Assembly (NCBI RefSeq): GCF_008632455.1
Contig: NZ_CP043929.1
Span: 186,001 to 250,000, forward strand
Direction: 5' to 3'
Source: Methylomonas rhizoryzae
Lineage (GTDB): Bacteria > Pseudomonadota > Gammaproteobacteria > Methylococcales > Methylomonadaceae
Length of the DNA stretch: 64,000 bases
Shown here: piece by piece, positions 21,334-28,716 of the stretch
How the letters are laid out: each line of letters opens with the position of its first letter
Numbering within the stretch: the first letter of the stretch is position 1
Translations under genes and position numbers: made by a program
The notes under the pieces: model-generated
Databases searched by the model: none
What the model was told of the DNA's origin: nothing
The model's input: only the letters and a program-made list of their open reading frames with translations

Positions 21334-22481
21334 TAGTCTTCGAGTCCGAATACATACGGTTGTTCTTGGGGTTTTAAAGGAGTAGCACTTGCAACCGCTA
21401 CTGGTTGCGATGCCACGCGTTGCGGAGCTTGTGCGCCGGTATAGCTGGGCTCGGCTGAGCCCGTGTAACTAGCGACTATTTCACCATCGACTTCGCATTC
21501 CCGCTCATAACCCGCCCAACGGCAATGTGTGTCGGTCAATTTGCGTATTCTGCCGGCCGTGTTAACGAGTATGTATAAGGTATGCCCTCGACCGCCGTAG
21601 TTTTCCAGCGTACCGGCTAGTCGCCAGGTCATGCTGTAAGGCCGTTTGTCGGTTAGCTGTGGGGACGTTGCGGCCTGTGTTTGGGTTACTTGCGTGAGGT
21701 TTGGCTGTGTTTCTGTCTGGGTTACTATTTCTTTTTTGGTGGTGGCTTTTTTAACGTTTTCGCCGGTTTTGATAAATGACCAGATGGTTACGGCGACCGC
21801 CAAGCCGGCGATGATGGCCCCGGCTTTGAACGCGAACGAGCCGAACACAGTGCTTTTTACGATGCGGGTTTCGTTGACCGCCCCGCCTTGGGCGTGCATA
21901 TGGGTTTTGTAGTATTGCCACACGTCGGCCTTGTATTTAACGTTTTCAGACCGGATAACCGCGTTCTTCGGCGGCTTGCCGTCGCTGGTGATCGATGCGC
22001 TACGCTTGCAATACCAACGAATACAGGCATCCTCACGGCCTAAATCCAGATGCTTAACGCTGATAATCGTGGTCTCTATCAGGTCGCGGATTGGTTTAGC
22101 CAAGTCGGCCACGTCTTGGGTAATTAACACAATATCCATCGACCGCCCGTTTTGGTCGCTGTGGTGGCGATGTTCTTTAAACACTGCCAGTTCATCAACT
22201 GCGATGTTCTTGGCTTGCTTGCCTTGTGGCCATTTGCGCCAACATTCGTCTATGGCCAGTAAGCAGCCAGCCGGTAGGTTGCTTAACTTGAAGTCGAATT
22301 GCTCGAAGTCGATAAACTGGATAGTTGCGGCCGGAAATTGGCCGGCTATCACGTCCATTTGTAGCGGTAGATTGGTCACGATTGGCCGCCCTTCCCTTAG
22401 CGCTGGCAATAGGAATAGTTCGGTGGCGGTGTACGATTTGCCGCCGCCCGGTAATCCGGTTATGCCTGTTATGCCCGCCAT
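21333..22481 (-). CDS. zot: Zot-like/pI phage assembly ATPase
   Basis: A 382-residue inner-membrane ATPase that drives extrusion of filamentous phage. The N-terminal domain has Walker A GLPGGGKS (residues 9-16) and Walker B CLLAIDEC; a single transmembrane segment lies near 218-236 (AGAIIAGLAVAVTIWSFI); the C-terminal periplasmic part carries a TQTETQP-type linker and two Cys (HCRWAGYEREC). The homolog in CTX phage gave the Zot name; toxin activity should not be assumed. It starts 3 nt after the pVI-like gene. It is a marker gene for inoviruses. Confidence 0.93.
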   Translation of the reverse strand: MAGITGITGLPGGGKSYTATELFLLPALREGRPIVTNLPLQMDVIAGQFPAATIQFIDFEQFDFKLSNLPAGCLLAIDECWRKWPQGKQAKNIAVDELAVFKEHRHHSDQNGRSMDIVLITQDVADLAKPIRDLIETTIISVKHLDLGREDACIRWYCKRSASITSDGKPPKNAVIRSENVKYKADVWQYYKTHMHAQGGAVNETRIVKSTVFGSFAFKAGAIIAGLAVAVTIWSFIKTGENVKKATTKKEIVTQTETQPNLTQVTQTQAATSPQLTDKRPYSMTWRLAGTLENYGGRGHTLYILVNTAGRIRKLTDTHCRWAGYERECEVDGEIVASYTGSAEPSYTGAQAPQRVASQPVAVASATPLKPQEQPYVFGLED

Positions 22482-22484
22482 GAC

Positions 22485-22817
22485 TTAACCCACAACCGGC
22501 AAGCGCCGGATAGCAAACCGAATGATATAAGCAAGACCCAAGGCAGAGACCGCTTGCGGGACTTGGAACAGCTCCAAGAAATAGCCAAGCGCCCCGGTGT
22601 AGTTGGTGTTGATTTTCCCCAGGTAGGTCGAAATTCCCGAACCGTCGATGACGCCTTCGACGATGGTCATCAAGGCGGAGAACAGCAAAAACAGCAGGTT
22701 TTTGATAATGGCCAGCATGGCCTCAAACAAGCCCGCAATGACCCCGGCAAAGTATTCGGCGCCGTAGGTGATCCATTCGATGAGCTTTGCGAAGAAATCG
22801 GAAACGATTTGACCCAT
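22485..22817 (-). CDS. pVI-like minor coat membrane protein (DUF2523-like)
   Basis: A 110-residue very hydrophobic protein with three membrane helices, centred near residues 25, 45 and 92 (YFAGVIAGLFEAMLAI, LLFLLFSALMTIVEGVI, VSALGLAYIIRFAIRR) and the positively charged tail IRRLPVVG. Size, topology and its place between the adhesin and zot match inovirus pVI/DUF2523 proteins, which help release the particle and cap its end. The spacing to both neighbours is 1-3 nt. Confidence 0.8.
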   Translation of the reverse strand: MGQIVSDFFAKLIEWITYGAEYFAGVIAGLFEAMLAIIKNLLFLLFSALMTIVEGVIDGSGISTYLGKINTNYTGALGYFLELFQVPQAVSALGLAYIIRFAIRRLPVVG

Positions 22818-22818
22818 G

Positions 22819-24381
22819 TTAAGCGCTCCAGATAATCAACAAGAACGCTATCGCGATCATAATGTTAAAAATGGTGGCAATCGCGCCGCGATTGTTCTCT
22901 ATCAAATCGCAATGACCGGTTACGTTGTGGTTGCCGTAGCCTTGCTCGGATAAATCGGCAATTAGCGCCGGACATTCGCCCGATGCGCCCATGCTTAAGG
23001 CGTACTTACTTTTGAACGCTGCGATACGGTCGCTTACGGTTTCCGTGGGGCCGTTGGTGCAGTCGCCGCCGCACGCCGATGATAAGGCGTCTTTTATCGC
23101 GGCTTTGCCGTCCGCTATGCCGTCGTTCGGCGATTGGCCGGAGAAGTTGCCCCACTCTATCGGTTGTTGTTCAGTGCCGTTGTCGGTATCGGTATCGGTT
23201 CCGCCGTCACCTACCGGATCGCCGGAGCCATTAACGACGTTATTCACCACGTTATTGTTAATCACGTTATTGGTCACGTTGTTAACGGTGGTTGTCGTTA
23301 CCGTGGTGTTTTCGGTGATGTTAACGACCTTGCCGGAATCCTGCTTCTGAAAATCTATCGTTTTTTCGGTGGTTTCGGTGGTGGTGGTCGGGTCGCCGGT
23401 TGCCGGGTCGGTTCCTTGGCTGTTTTTTACTGTTCTATCCCCGCGTATCGGTTCGGGTAACGGATCATCGGCTATCGTATCCTCAGACTCAGGTTCGACG
23501 CCTTCCTCAAGGAGCTTGTCTACCAGCTGCCCGGCTTTTTCGGGTTGCTGCTGTAACGCGTTCTGCGCATCTTGGCCGATTTCATCTTCTGAAATCGGTT
23601 GCCATTGGGGCGGGGCTTGGCACATGCCGCCCAGGCTATCGGTGTAGGTGTACCCTTCCGGGCATTCGGTTTTAACGCAGCTTAGGCTTGGTTCGTCCCA
23701 GGTGGTTCCGGGAAAGGCGCTACAATTGCGGTTAATCGTGACCCTATTCAACGGTGTATCAGCCGTACCGCTAAAAATTGTCACCTGAACGCCATACTCA
23801 CCCGCAAATTGTCCGGTAACAAAACGCGGATTGCGCGCGTTGCCGCTCGGATAGATTTTGTTTTCGACACAAACGGCGATTTGTTCGATATCGCTTTTCG
23901 TGGTTGCCCCGACGTAGCCGCACTCATACGCTTTTGAGGGTGCATTCACAATCGTAAAACCGCCCGGTGTATCGTGGGTTTGCGTAGGTGGCGTCGTATC
24001 GCCAGGCACTTGTCTAGCCGGTAAATTGTTTTCAGGATCGCGTTCGTATTGCAAACCCATGAAGGCCAGAACGGCCAACGAAACCGCTGGATTCATGCGA
24101 CCCGCAACGCCGACCGCCTTCCCCAGATTAGCCGGGGTGATTGCCCGGCTCACGTTGGCTGTAACGGTTTTTCCGGCGACGCTAATCGGATTGGTGGCTT
24201 TACTGATTGCGCCACCGACATAATCGGGAACGTTTTGCAACAACGTCGCTATCCCCGGTTTGGCCACGATACCCGACGGTGTGCGGACTAGAATAGACCG
24301 CCCGCTTTTCCAGATAACAGAGACCGCATGCGCGGACATGGATTGACCCAGCAGCAACAAGACAAGAACGATTCTAATCAT
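22819..24381 (-). CDS. pIII-like adsorption protein (TspB-like)
   Basis: A 520-residue exported protein: a signal sequence (IVLVLLLLGQSMSAHA) and a domain of about 200 residues with paired Cys. A linker follows that is rich in Thr, Val and Asn (TTTTVNNVTNN, then GTDTDTDNGT), and after it a Cys-containing C-terminal domain ending in a hydrophobic anchor (AIATIFNIMIAIAFLLIIW). This is the layout of filamentous-phage pIII, with receptor-binding, flexible linker and membrane-anchored release domains, and resembles the TspB-like C-terminus. The receptor is unknown; pIII often binds pili, and pilSR elsewhere in the window suggests the host makes type IV pili. Confidence 0.82.
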   Translation of the reverse strand: MIRIVLVLLLLGQSMSAHAVSVIWKSGRSILVRTPSGIVAKPGIATLLQNVPDYVGGAISKATNPISVAGKTVTANVSRAITPANLGKAVGVAGRMNPAVSLAVLAFMGLQYERDPENNLPARQVPGDTTPPTQTHDTPGGFTIVNAPSKAYECGYVGATTKSDIEQIAVCVENKIYPSGNARNPRFVTGQFAGEYGVQVTIFSGTADTPLNRVTINRNCSAFPGTTWDEPSLSCVKTECPEGYTYTDSLGGMCQAPPQWQPISEDEIGQDAQNALQQQPEKAGQLVDKLLEEGVEPESEDTIADDPLPEPIRGDRTVKNSQGTDPATGDPTTTTETTEKTIDFQKQDSGKVVNITENTTVTTTTVNNVTNNVINNNVVNNVVNGSGDPVGDGGTDTDTDNGTEQQPIEWGNFSGQSPNDGIADGKAAIKDALSSACGGDCTNGPTETVSDRIAAFKSKYALSMGASGECPALIADLSEQGYGNHNVTGHCDLIENNRGAIATIFNIMIAIAFLLIIWSA

Positions 24382-24449
24382 GACTTGAAGATGTAGAACG
24401 GCAGGTATAGACCGACGACGAACGCCGCGAAATAATAATAATGTTCCAT
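24378..24449 (-). CDS. 23-residue hydrophobic peptide, minor coat candidate
   Basis: A tiny frame encodes 23 residues beginning MEHYYYFAAFVVGLY and ending FKS; nearly the whole peptide is one membrane helix with a single basic residue at the end. Its stop overlaps the pIII ATG (ATGA), and it lies between the major coat protein and pIII. In Ff phages this area encodes pVII and pIX, about 32-33 residues long. The ribosome site is weak (GGTGAT). Position and composition favour a real gene. Confidence 0.55.
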   Translation of the reverse strand: MEHYYYFAAFVVGLYLPFYIFKS

Positions 24450-24499
24450 GGCATCACCCGGTTAAGGTGTACCGCCCCGGAGGGCGGCACTACTGTGGT

Positions 24500-24718
24500 T
24501 TAACGCCAGCCCAGGCGGCGAGCGATCATTGAACCGCCTTTGAGGAAAATGCCGACGGTAATCATGCCTCCGAAAACGACAGCCATCGCTGTGCTAATCG
24601 CCGTAAGATCGACGGACGCGGTTAACGCTGCAAGACCCGTTTCGCCTTCTGCAAAGGCCGGAGCGGCTAACAATGACGTAAAGACCGCTGCCAAGGTCAC
24701 TAAAGTTGATTTTTTCAT
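24500..24718 (-). CDS. major coat protein (pVIII-like)
   Basis: A 72-residue precursor. A signal peptide (MKKSTLVTLAAVFTSLL, cleaved after AAPAFA) leaves a mature protein of about 49 residues with an acidic start (EGETG), a central hydrophobic helix (AMAVVFGGMITVGIFL) and a basic end (RRLGWR) for DNA contact inside the filament. This is the canonical pVIII design. The ATG at 24718 has AGGAA 8 nt upstream; the longer frame from 24811 is antisense-like and rejected. It overlaps the preceding gene by 4 nt. Confidence 0.92.
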   Translation of the reverse strand: MKKSTLVTLAAVFTSLLAAPAFAEGETGLAALTASVDLTAISTAMAVVFGGMITVGIFLKGGSMIARRLGWR

Positions 24719-24951
24719 GGTTTTTTTCCTGTGATTTGTTGATAAATAAGACGCCCGCCCCAGGCAAACAGCACCACAGGGAAGGCAATAACAAACCCCG
24801 ATCCCATACACTCGGCAAACGTTAACGGGTCGATTTGAGCGAAGTCGAACGGCAAAGGCTGTTCAACCGCTTGCCAGGGCTGCGAGCATTGCAACGCGCC
24901 ATTGACATCGACCGTAATCGTTTCCGGGCATACGGGTACAAGGTTTGGCAT
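24715..24951 (-). CDS. small membrane protein upstream of the major coat gene
   Basis: A 78-residue protein with a Cys-containing soluble N-terminal half (VCPETITVDVNGALQCSQPW) shown here only in part, a membrane helix (GFVIAFPVVLFAWGGRLIY) and a short basic tail (QQITGKKP). It overlaps the coat gene start by 4 nt, so the two are coupled. The place and design suggest a minor virion or assembly protein, but I cannot name an equivalent in known phages. Confidence 0.65.
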   Translation of the reverse strand: MPNLVPVCPETITVDVNGALQCSQPWQAVEQPLPFDFAQIDPLTFAECMGSGFVIAFPVVLFAWGGRLIYQQITGKKP

Positions 24952-24965
24952 TAGGGATTACTCCG

Positions 24966-25331
24966 CTAATTCTGGGTTGCCGGTTGTTTGCTCGATTCCG
25001 GCTTTGAGGATTGTTTGTTTGTTTCCGACTGGCTTAAGTGTTGCTGTAGTGCCGGATCCTTGATTGTTAGGATGGTGAGCTTGGCTTTGCCACCACTACC
25101 CCTACCAACGTCTACAGTCATTTCGAGTTGGCCGGGTAATTGACCTTGTTTGTAAAGGTCTTGAAATCTGGGGAAGAGTTCTAAGGGACCACCCATGACG
25201 AGCTGTATCGGTCCAAGCAGGTTTTCGTTTAAGCCTTCATTGTCTTCTTCGCAAAATACATTGATGCCTTTGGTGGTTTCTGAGTCGTATTTTTGAACCA
25301 TTCGAACGTTCGCTATCAATGTGGTTTTCAT
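24966..25331 (-). CDS. candidate ssDNA-binding protein (gpV-like)
   Basis: A 121-residue soluble protein. The first 95 residues look beta-rich with alternating charge (KTTLIANVRMVQKYDSET, LEMTVDVGRGSGGKAKLTIL); the tail is low-complexity, Gln/Ser/Lys/Pro-rich. The position at the head of the virion operon next to the palindromic intergenic region and the OB-like size fit the helix-destabilising gene V protein that coats phage ssDNA and represses translation. No decisive motif is visible, so the call rests largely on synteny. Confidence 0.55.
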   Translation of the reverse strand: MKTTLIANVRMVQKYDSETTKGINVFCEEDNEGLNENLLGPIQLVMGGPLELFPRFQDLYKQGQLPGQLEMTVDVGRGSGGKAKLTILTIKDPALQQHLSQSETNKQSSKPESSKQPATQN

Positions 25332-25473
25332 GAGTTGGTTTCCTTATGTGTTCGTTAATCGTTAATGTGTTTTGTCTTTGTCCCTTGGTTTCGAGGTATC
25401 CCGTCGGGAGCGTTCGGGGCCCGTTGTTTTGGTTGTTTTGGGCGAACCCTGCGGGACGGGCTTTCCGTTCCAA

Positions 25474-25574
25474 TTAACTTTTGGTTACTGAAACAAGCCC
25501 TAACCCAAAAATGCTATTCCGCATGGCTACATAGATTTTTGGCTAAGGGCTTGTAATCTGTAACCAAATGTTAA
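25474..25574. repeat. 101-bp imperfect palindrome in the prophage intergenic region
   Basis: The left arm 25474-25501 and right arm 25546-25574 pair through TTAAC, TTTGGTTAC and ACAAGCCCT blocks with a few mismatches. Inside, CCAAAAAT (25505-25512) pairs with ATTTTTGG (25535-25542). The whole folds into a long stem with a 22-nt apical loop. With the next palindrome it makes a two-hairpin intergenic region of the kind that holds the double-strand origin in filamentous phages. Confidence 0.8.
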
Positions 25575-25647
25575 TTTCCACTCCAATCCCTTTCGCGGCC
25601 CCGGCCTTTGAAGTCGCTCCCTTAGCTCAGACTCACAGCCCCCACCC

Positions 25648-25811
25648 GTGTTTGGTGGGCTCCACTCGCCTTTGCATCGGTCATGTTGCGGCGGGATTGC
25701 CAGATATACAGGGGCTGTCAAGGTGCGCTGCGCTTTCCCCCTTGACAGCCCCTGTATATCTGGCAAGGAAAGCCGCGACCGATGCGACGGCGAGCGGCCC
25801 CCACCAAACAC
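25648..25811. repeat. 164-bp palindrome with a perfect 27-bp core stem
   Basis: The inner arms 25697-25723 and 25740-25766 are exact reverse complements over 27 bp around a 16-nt loop. Outside them, GCATCGGTC pairs with GACCGATGC, CTCGCC with GGCGAG, and GTGTTTGGTGGG (25648-25659) with CCCACCAAACAC (25800-25811). Such an extended hairpin on phage ssDNA is the usual form of a packaging signal or complementary-strand origin. Open frames across it on both strands are by-products of the symmetry. Confidence 0.88.
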
Positions 25812-25816
25812 TACTA

Positions 25817-26074
25817 TCATTGGTCTCCCCCTAAAGGTTGCTGGTCAGTTTCGGGGCCATTCAGTAGTTCTTTTTTTTGTACGAGTTTTCCGTTCAAGTA
25901 CATGCTGAGTACGGCAGATGCCAGTTTGTAACTAGTCATGCCGCGCCTAGCAGCATCAAGTTCTAGTTTCAAAAATACTTGTACAGGTAGCCTGATTTGT
26001 AATTGACGTACCGCGGTCGCTTGTTTGTCGGCCTGAATAGGCGGCAATACGTCTAACGTTAATTCTGTGGTCAT
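25817..26074 (-). CDS. small putative DNA-binding protein (ribbon-helix-helix-like)
   Basis: An 85-residue protein. The segment QLQIRLPVQVFLKLELDAARRGM followed by SYKLASAVLSMYL is split here for length but has the strand-helix-helix rhythm of ribbon-helix-helix repressors. The tail is Gln/Pro/Gly-rich. It lies between the excisionase-like cluster and the palindromic region and could bind there; that is inference. Confidence 0.55.
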   Translation of the reverse strand: MTTELTLDVLPPIQADKQATAVRQLQIRLPVQVFLKLELDAARRGMTSYKLASAVLSMYLNGKLVQKKELLNGPETDQQPLGGDQ

Positions 26075-26084
26075 TTTGCTGTCC

Positions 26085-26678
26085 CTATGATGAAGATGGG
26101 ATTAGTCGTGGTGAATCCACGTCGCAGCATCGAGTAATGAGTTGGCGCAGGTCAGACATAGCCAAGTGAAAGGGATAGGAATACATACCGTTAAAGGTGA
26201 TATGACCTTGATGATAGACGCCGGGTTTACCGCGCCATGAAAAATGGACCGGGGTTTCGCCGTTGTCAGGCACCATTAGTTCTTCAAATTCCAGATCATC
26301 ATTGACGGGAAGGCAAATGCCTTCTACTGATTTAGTGGTAGGAGCATAAACAGGACTTTCAACAAGACGCCGTGTATTTGAAATTTGAATATCCAAAAGT
26401 CGTCGAGAAAAATCATCAGCCATATCCATTAAATGATCTTTAGAATCAGACGCGAATCTAAAAAGATCATCAGATTCAAAACAAATGAGGTCGATTAGAG
26501 ATACAAAACGACCACGGTAGGAAAAAAAATAATCGTTCAATCTTTCTTGTTCTAAATAAAAATTGAAATTGGGGTTTTGCTCTGCCGATTCTAAAAGACG
26601 AATACAAAGCTCTTCGAATTCGAGAAGATAACGAGAAATAAGGGATTGAAACTCTTCTCTTATGGATTGGGTAATCAT
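26085..26678 (-). CDS. hypothetical prophage protein, 197 residues
   Basis: I do not recognise this protein. It is acidic, with a helical, Glu/Leu-rich first half (SLISRYLLEFEELCIRLLES) and a C-terminal part with aromatic and Gly residues (VHFSWRGKPGVYHQGHITF). No signal peptide or membrane helix is seen. It is packed 9-10 nt from both neighbours in the early-gene cluster, so it is probably expressed with them. Its base composition is more AT-rich than the coat genes. Confidence 0.6.
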   Translation of the reverse strand: MITQSIREEFQSLISRYLLEFEELCIRLLESAEQNPNFNFYLEQERLNDYFFSYRGRFVSLIDLICFESDDLFRFASDSKDHLMDMADDFSRRLLDIQISNTRRLVESPVYAPTTKSVEGICLPVNDDLEFEELMVPDNGETPVHFSWRGKPGVYHQGHITFNGMYSYPFHLAMSDLRQLITRCCDVDSPRLIPSSS

Positions 26679-26687
26679 GGCAGTTTC

Positions 26688-26891
26688 CTATCTTGGTAGT
26701 TGGTCGAGGCAGTCTTGATTCAGCTGTACCATGTTGATTAACAAGTGTTTTCCTATCCGCAGCGTGGGCAAATACCCCCGATTGCACCATCCATCCACCA
26801 CACCGAAGGCTACGCCGCTTAGTTCTGCGAAACGCTCTTTGCTCATAACGGGTATGAAAGGTTGTAAAGGTGATTCGGTCGGTTGTTCCAT
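26688..26891 (-). CDS. excisionase/MerR-like small DNA-binding protein
   Basis: A 67-residue protein with a winged-helix pattern: MSKERFAELSGVAFGVVDGW, then RGYLPTLRIGKHLLINM, the order helix, turn, recognition helix and wing seen in excisionases and AlpA-like regulators. It is the first gene of the leftward early cluster and is divergent from the repressor at 27003, an Xis/repressor switch layout also known in Pf-type filamentous prophages. Confidence 0.65.
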   Translation of the reverse strand: MEQPTESPLQPFIPVMSKERFAELSGVAFGVVDGWCNRGYLPTLRIGKHLLINMVQLNQDCLDQLPR

Positions 26892-27002
26892 GTTTTTAAC
26901 GGTTCGGGTACTATGTGGTGAGGTTGGGGTACGTTTCTAGGGTTTGAGAAATATTACTAAATAAAATATACAAAGTCAATGTTCTTTAGGAAATAAAACT
27001 AA

Positions 27003-27266
27003 GTGATAGGTCAAAGAATCGAAGAGCTAAGGAAATTCAAAGGGTTAAGCAGAAGGAAGCTACAAGAAGTAACAGGCATCGCCGATTACACATGGCAAGC
27101 TGTAGAAATAGGAAAACAAATAGCAAACGAAGATCACATTAAGGCGCTAAGCAAGTTATGGCCAGAATACAAATACTGGCTAGTGTTTGGTGAAACATGC
27201 GTTGAAAACGGCCAAATAAGCCCCGAGTTGGAGGAAACCCGGCAAAAACTAGAGCAGGCTGGATAA
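27003..27266 (+). CDS. XRE-family repressor-like protein
   Basis: An 87-residue helix-turn-helix protein: IGQRIEELRKFKGLSRRKLQ begins a classic XRE domain, with GIADYTWQAVEIGKQ as the recognition region. Start codon GTG at 27003, with AGGAAA upstream. It is transcribed away from the excisionase-like gene across a 111-bp AT-rich control region, so it is the likely lysogeny repressor. Downstream on the same strand lie the nuclease and HicBA cargo, possibly expressed in the lysogen from the same promoter. Confidence 0.75.
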   Translation: MIGQRIEELRKFKGLSRRKLQEVTGIADYTWQAVEIGKQIANEDHIKALSKLWPEYKYWLVFGETCVENGQISPELEETRQKLEQAG

Positions 27267-27324
27267 CGGCAAGTAAGGCTTTACTGAAATGGAAGGCTGT
27301 TATTCAGCCTAAGGAAGATAATTC

Positions 27325-28113
27325 GTGAATGAATTAATCGGACTGGCAATGGCATTTATGACCGCAACAATAGTTGTCAAGGTATGTTACGACATACTTC
27401 GCGGTAAGTACCAAGATGAAGATAATGAAAACGACGACTTTTTTAGCTCCCAAGATAAAGCCAGAATAATAGACAATAACATGCGCGCTGAAGATGTTTT
27501 TAACAAAATTCGAGAAAGCCGCCAGGCTAAACAGGCATTAAAAAGCGAAGTGATTTGGACAAAAGCATTTCTCAAATCGCTGGAGTGGAAGCGATACGAA
27601 GAAGTCTGCATGGAGTACCTAAGAATTAAGAATTGCCAAGCGAATGTAACTTGTATTGGTGCCGACGGCGGTATTGATATAAAGATAGCGGACAGCGCTG
27701 GAACGGTATTTGCCATAGGGCAATGTAAAGCGTGGAACCGACAAATTGGCGTCAGTTTGATTCGGGAGCTATACGGCGTCATGGCAGCGGATAAAGTCAA
27801 ACACGGCATTTTTTTGACTACTTCGGAATACAGCAAAGACGCGCTAGAGTTTGCAAAAGGTAAAAATCTGTTATTGGTGGATTGCGACGAGCTGGTAGGG
27901 TTAATCAATGGGCTTAATGAAATCGACAAACGGCGAATCGATTTAATTGCAACAGCCGGCGATTACACCACGCCTACATGCGTTAGGTGCAACGTCAAGA
28001 TGATTAAACGAACTGCCCGCAACGGGAAAAATGCCGGCGGCAATTTTTGGGGTTGTCCAAATTACCCCAAATGCAAAAACACAATGCAGGTAAGGCAAGA
28101 GGCAAAATCATGA
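27325..28113 (+). CDS. membrane-anchored Mrr-type restriction endonuclease with zinc finger
   Basis: A 262-residue protein. An N-terminal hydrophobic helix (about residues 4-23) is followed by a charged linker and a PD-(D/E)XK nuclease domain of the Mrr_cat type: YEEVCMEYL (Glu92/93), GADGGIDI (Asp118) and Q133-C-K135 form the active site. The C-terminus is a topoisomerase-type zinc ribbon with Cys219, Cys222, Cys244 and Cys250. The start is GTG with AAGGAAG 8 nt upstream. Mrr-type enzymes cut modified or foreign DNA. In a prophage this suggests exclusion of other phages. Its end overlaps hicB by ATGA. Confidence 0.88.
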   Translation: MNELIGLAMAFMTATIVVKVCYDILRGKYQDEDNENDDFFSSQDKARIIDNNMRAEDVFNKIRESRQAKQALKSEVIWTKAFLKSLEWKRYEEVCMEYLRIKNCQANVTCIGADGGIDIKIADSAGTVFAIGQCKAWNRQIGVSLIRELYGVMAADKVKHGIFLTTSEYSKDALEFAKGKNLLLVDCDELVGLINGLNEIDKRRIDLIATAGDYTTPTCVRCNVKMIKRTARNGKNAGGNFWGCPNYPKCKNTMQVRQEAKS

Positions 28114-28301
28114 AAGAAATCGAATACACGTGGTGGAAAAGCGAGCAGTTCTATTTGGGTTACCTAAATGCCTATCCTGAATACATGACCCAAGGCGAAA
28201 CTAAAGAAGACCTCATCGAACACTTGAAAGACTTGTTAGCAGATTTGGAAAGCGATGCTGTACCCTTCATCCGACATACCGATAAGTTATTGTTCGCTTG
28301 A
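28110..28301 (+). CDS. hicB: HicB-type antitoxin
   Basis: A 63-residue protein with the HicB partial RNase H-like fold: EIEYTWWKSEQFYLGYL, YPEYMTQGETKEDLIEHLKD and an acidic end. The start ATG at 28110 overlaps the nuclease stop; a longer frame from 28047 lies inside the nuclease gene and is rejected. HicB normally binds and neutralises HicA. Here the antitoxin precedes the toxin, an order seen in some HicAB loci. No C-terminal DNA-binding domain is present, so autoregulation may be by other means. Confidence 0.82.
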   Translation: MKEIEYTWWKSEQFYLGYLNAYPEYMTQGETKEDLIEHLKDLLADLESDAVPFIRHTDKLLFA

Positions 28302-28477
28302 TGAAAAGAAGGGATTTAATCAAGAGGCTGGAAGAGCTTGGATGCACGTTGACCAGGCATGGCGGTAAACACGATTGGTATACCAACCCCACCACACAAC
28401 AATCTCAGGCCGTACCAAGACACACGGAAATCGACGAACACCTTGCCAGATCGATCATTAAGAAACTTGGCGGTTAA
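28301..28477 (+). CDS. hicA: HicA-type mRNA interferase toxin
   Basis: A 58-residue protein with the double-stranded RNA-binding-like HicA pattern: KRRDLIKRLEELGCTLTRHGGKHDWY with the catalytic His in RHGGKHD, then AVPRHTEIDEHLARSIIKKLG. The motif is quoted only in pieces here. It starts on the last base of the hicB stop and ends 111 bp before attR, so it is the last gene of the prophage. HicA cleaves mRNA, and the pair can stabilise the prophage or block superinfection. Confidence 0.9.
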   Translation: MKRRDLIKRLEELGCTLTRHGGKHDWYTNPTTQQSQAVPRHTEIDEHLARSIIKKLGG

Positions 28478-28588
28478 TGTCAACAAATCGTCAACGATAT
28501 AGTCGCTTATAGTCTAGCGTAGTAACGCTATCGCTTTGTATGTTATTGGTTTCGTTACTTTTTATGCTATTGCGTTACGTTACAAGTA

Positions 28589-28634
28589 ACTTTTAATGCG
28601 ATGGTCGTGCGTTCGAATCGCACACGACCCACCA
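28589..28634 (+). repeat. attR core (46 bp)
   Basis: An exact 46-bp copy of the tRNA-Lys 3' half at 17933-17978, including CCA. No tRNA 5' half precedes it, so it is the displaced end left by integration. The sequence after it is the original tRNA downstream region. Confidence 0.93.
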
Positions 28635-28652
28635 ACTTTCGATAAATGAATC

Positions 28653-28686
28653 AACCAGTTAGGCACATGTGTCGGCTGGTTTTTTT
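28653..28686 (+). terminator. original tRNA-Lys terminator, displaced beyond attR
   Basis: AACCAG (28653-28658) pairs with CTGGTT (28676-28681), followed by a T-run to 28686. Before prophage entry this would have ended tRNA-Lys transcription. Confidence 0.7.
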
Positions 28687-28716
28687 ATGCCTAAAATCCA
28701 GCTTGTCGTAAATGTG

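Larger units (their letters stand above)
17979..28634. mobile_element. temperate filamentous (inovirus-like) prophage
   Basis: An element of about 10.66 kb between the 46-bp att repeats. From attL it holds integrase, Rep, a DUF4417 protein, a small hypothetical, Zot/pI, a pVI-like membrane protein, a pIII/TspB-like adhesin, a 23-residue coat candidate, the major coat protein, another small membrane protein and a gpV-like protein. An intergenic region with two large palindromes, small regulators, a divergent repressor, an Mrr-type nuclease and HicBA follow. The module order and the Zot ATPase plus signal-peptide coat protein identify an inovirus. No structural gene is visibly broken, so it may be active. 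Confidence 0.9.

Noticed and set aside
21333..22481. Zonula occludens toxin function
   Set aside because: The protein is the phage assembly ATPase of the pI/Zot family in an environmental-type prophage; nothing supports a toxin role.
25527..25820. Open frames on both strands across the large palindrome (minus strand 97 residues; plus strand 86-91 residues)
   Set aside because: They exist because the DNA is self-complementary; they have no ribosome site or domain and mirror each other.
28589..28634. Second tRNA-Lys gene at attR
   Set aside because: Only the 3' 46 nt are present; the acceptor 5' strand and D-arm are missing, so it is an att duplication.
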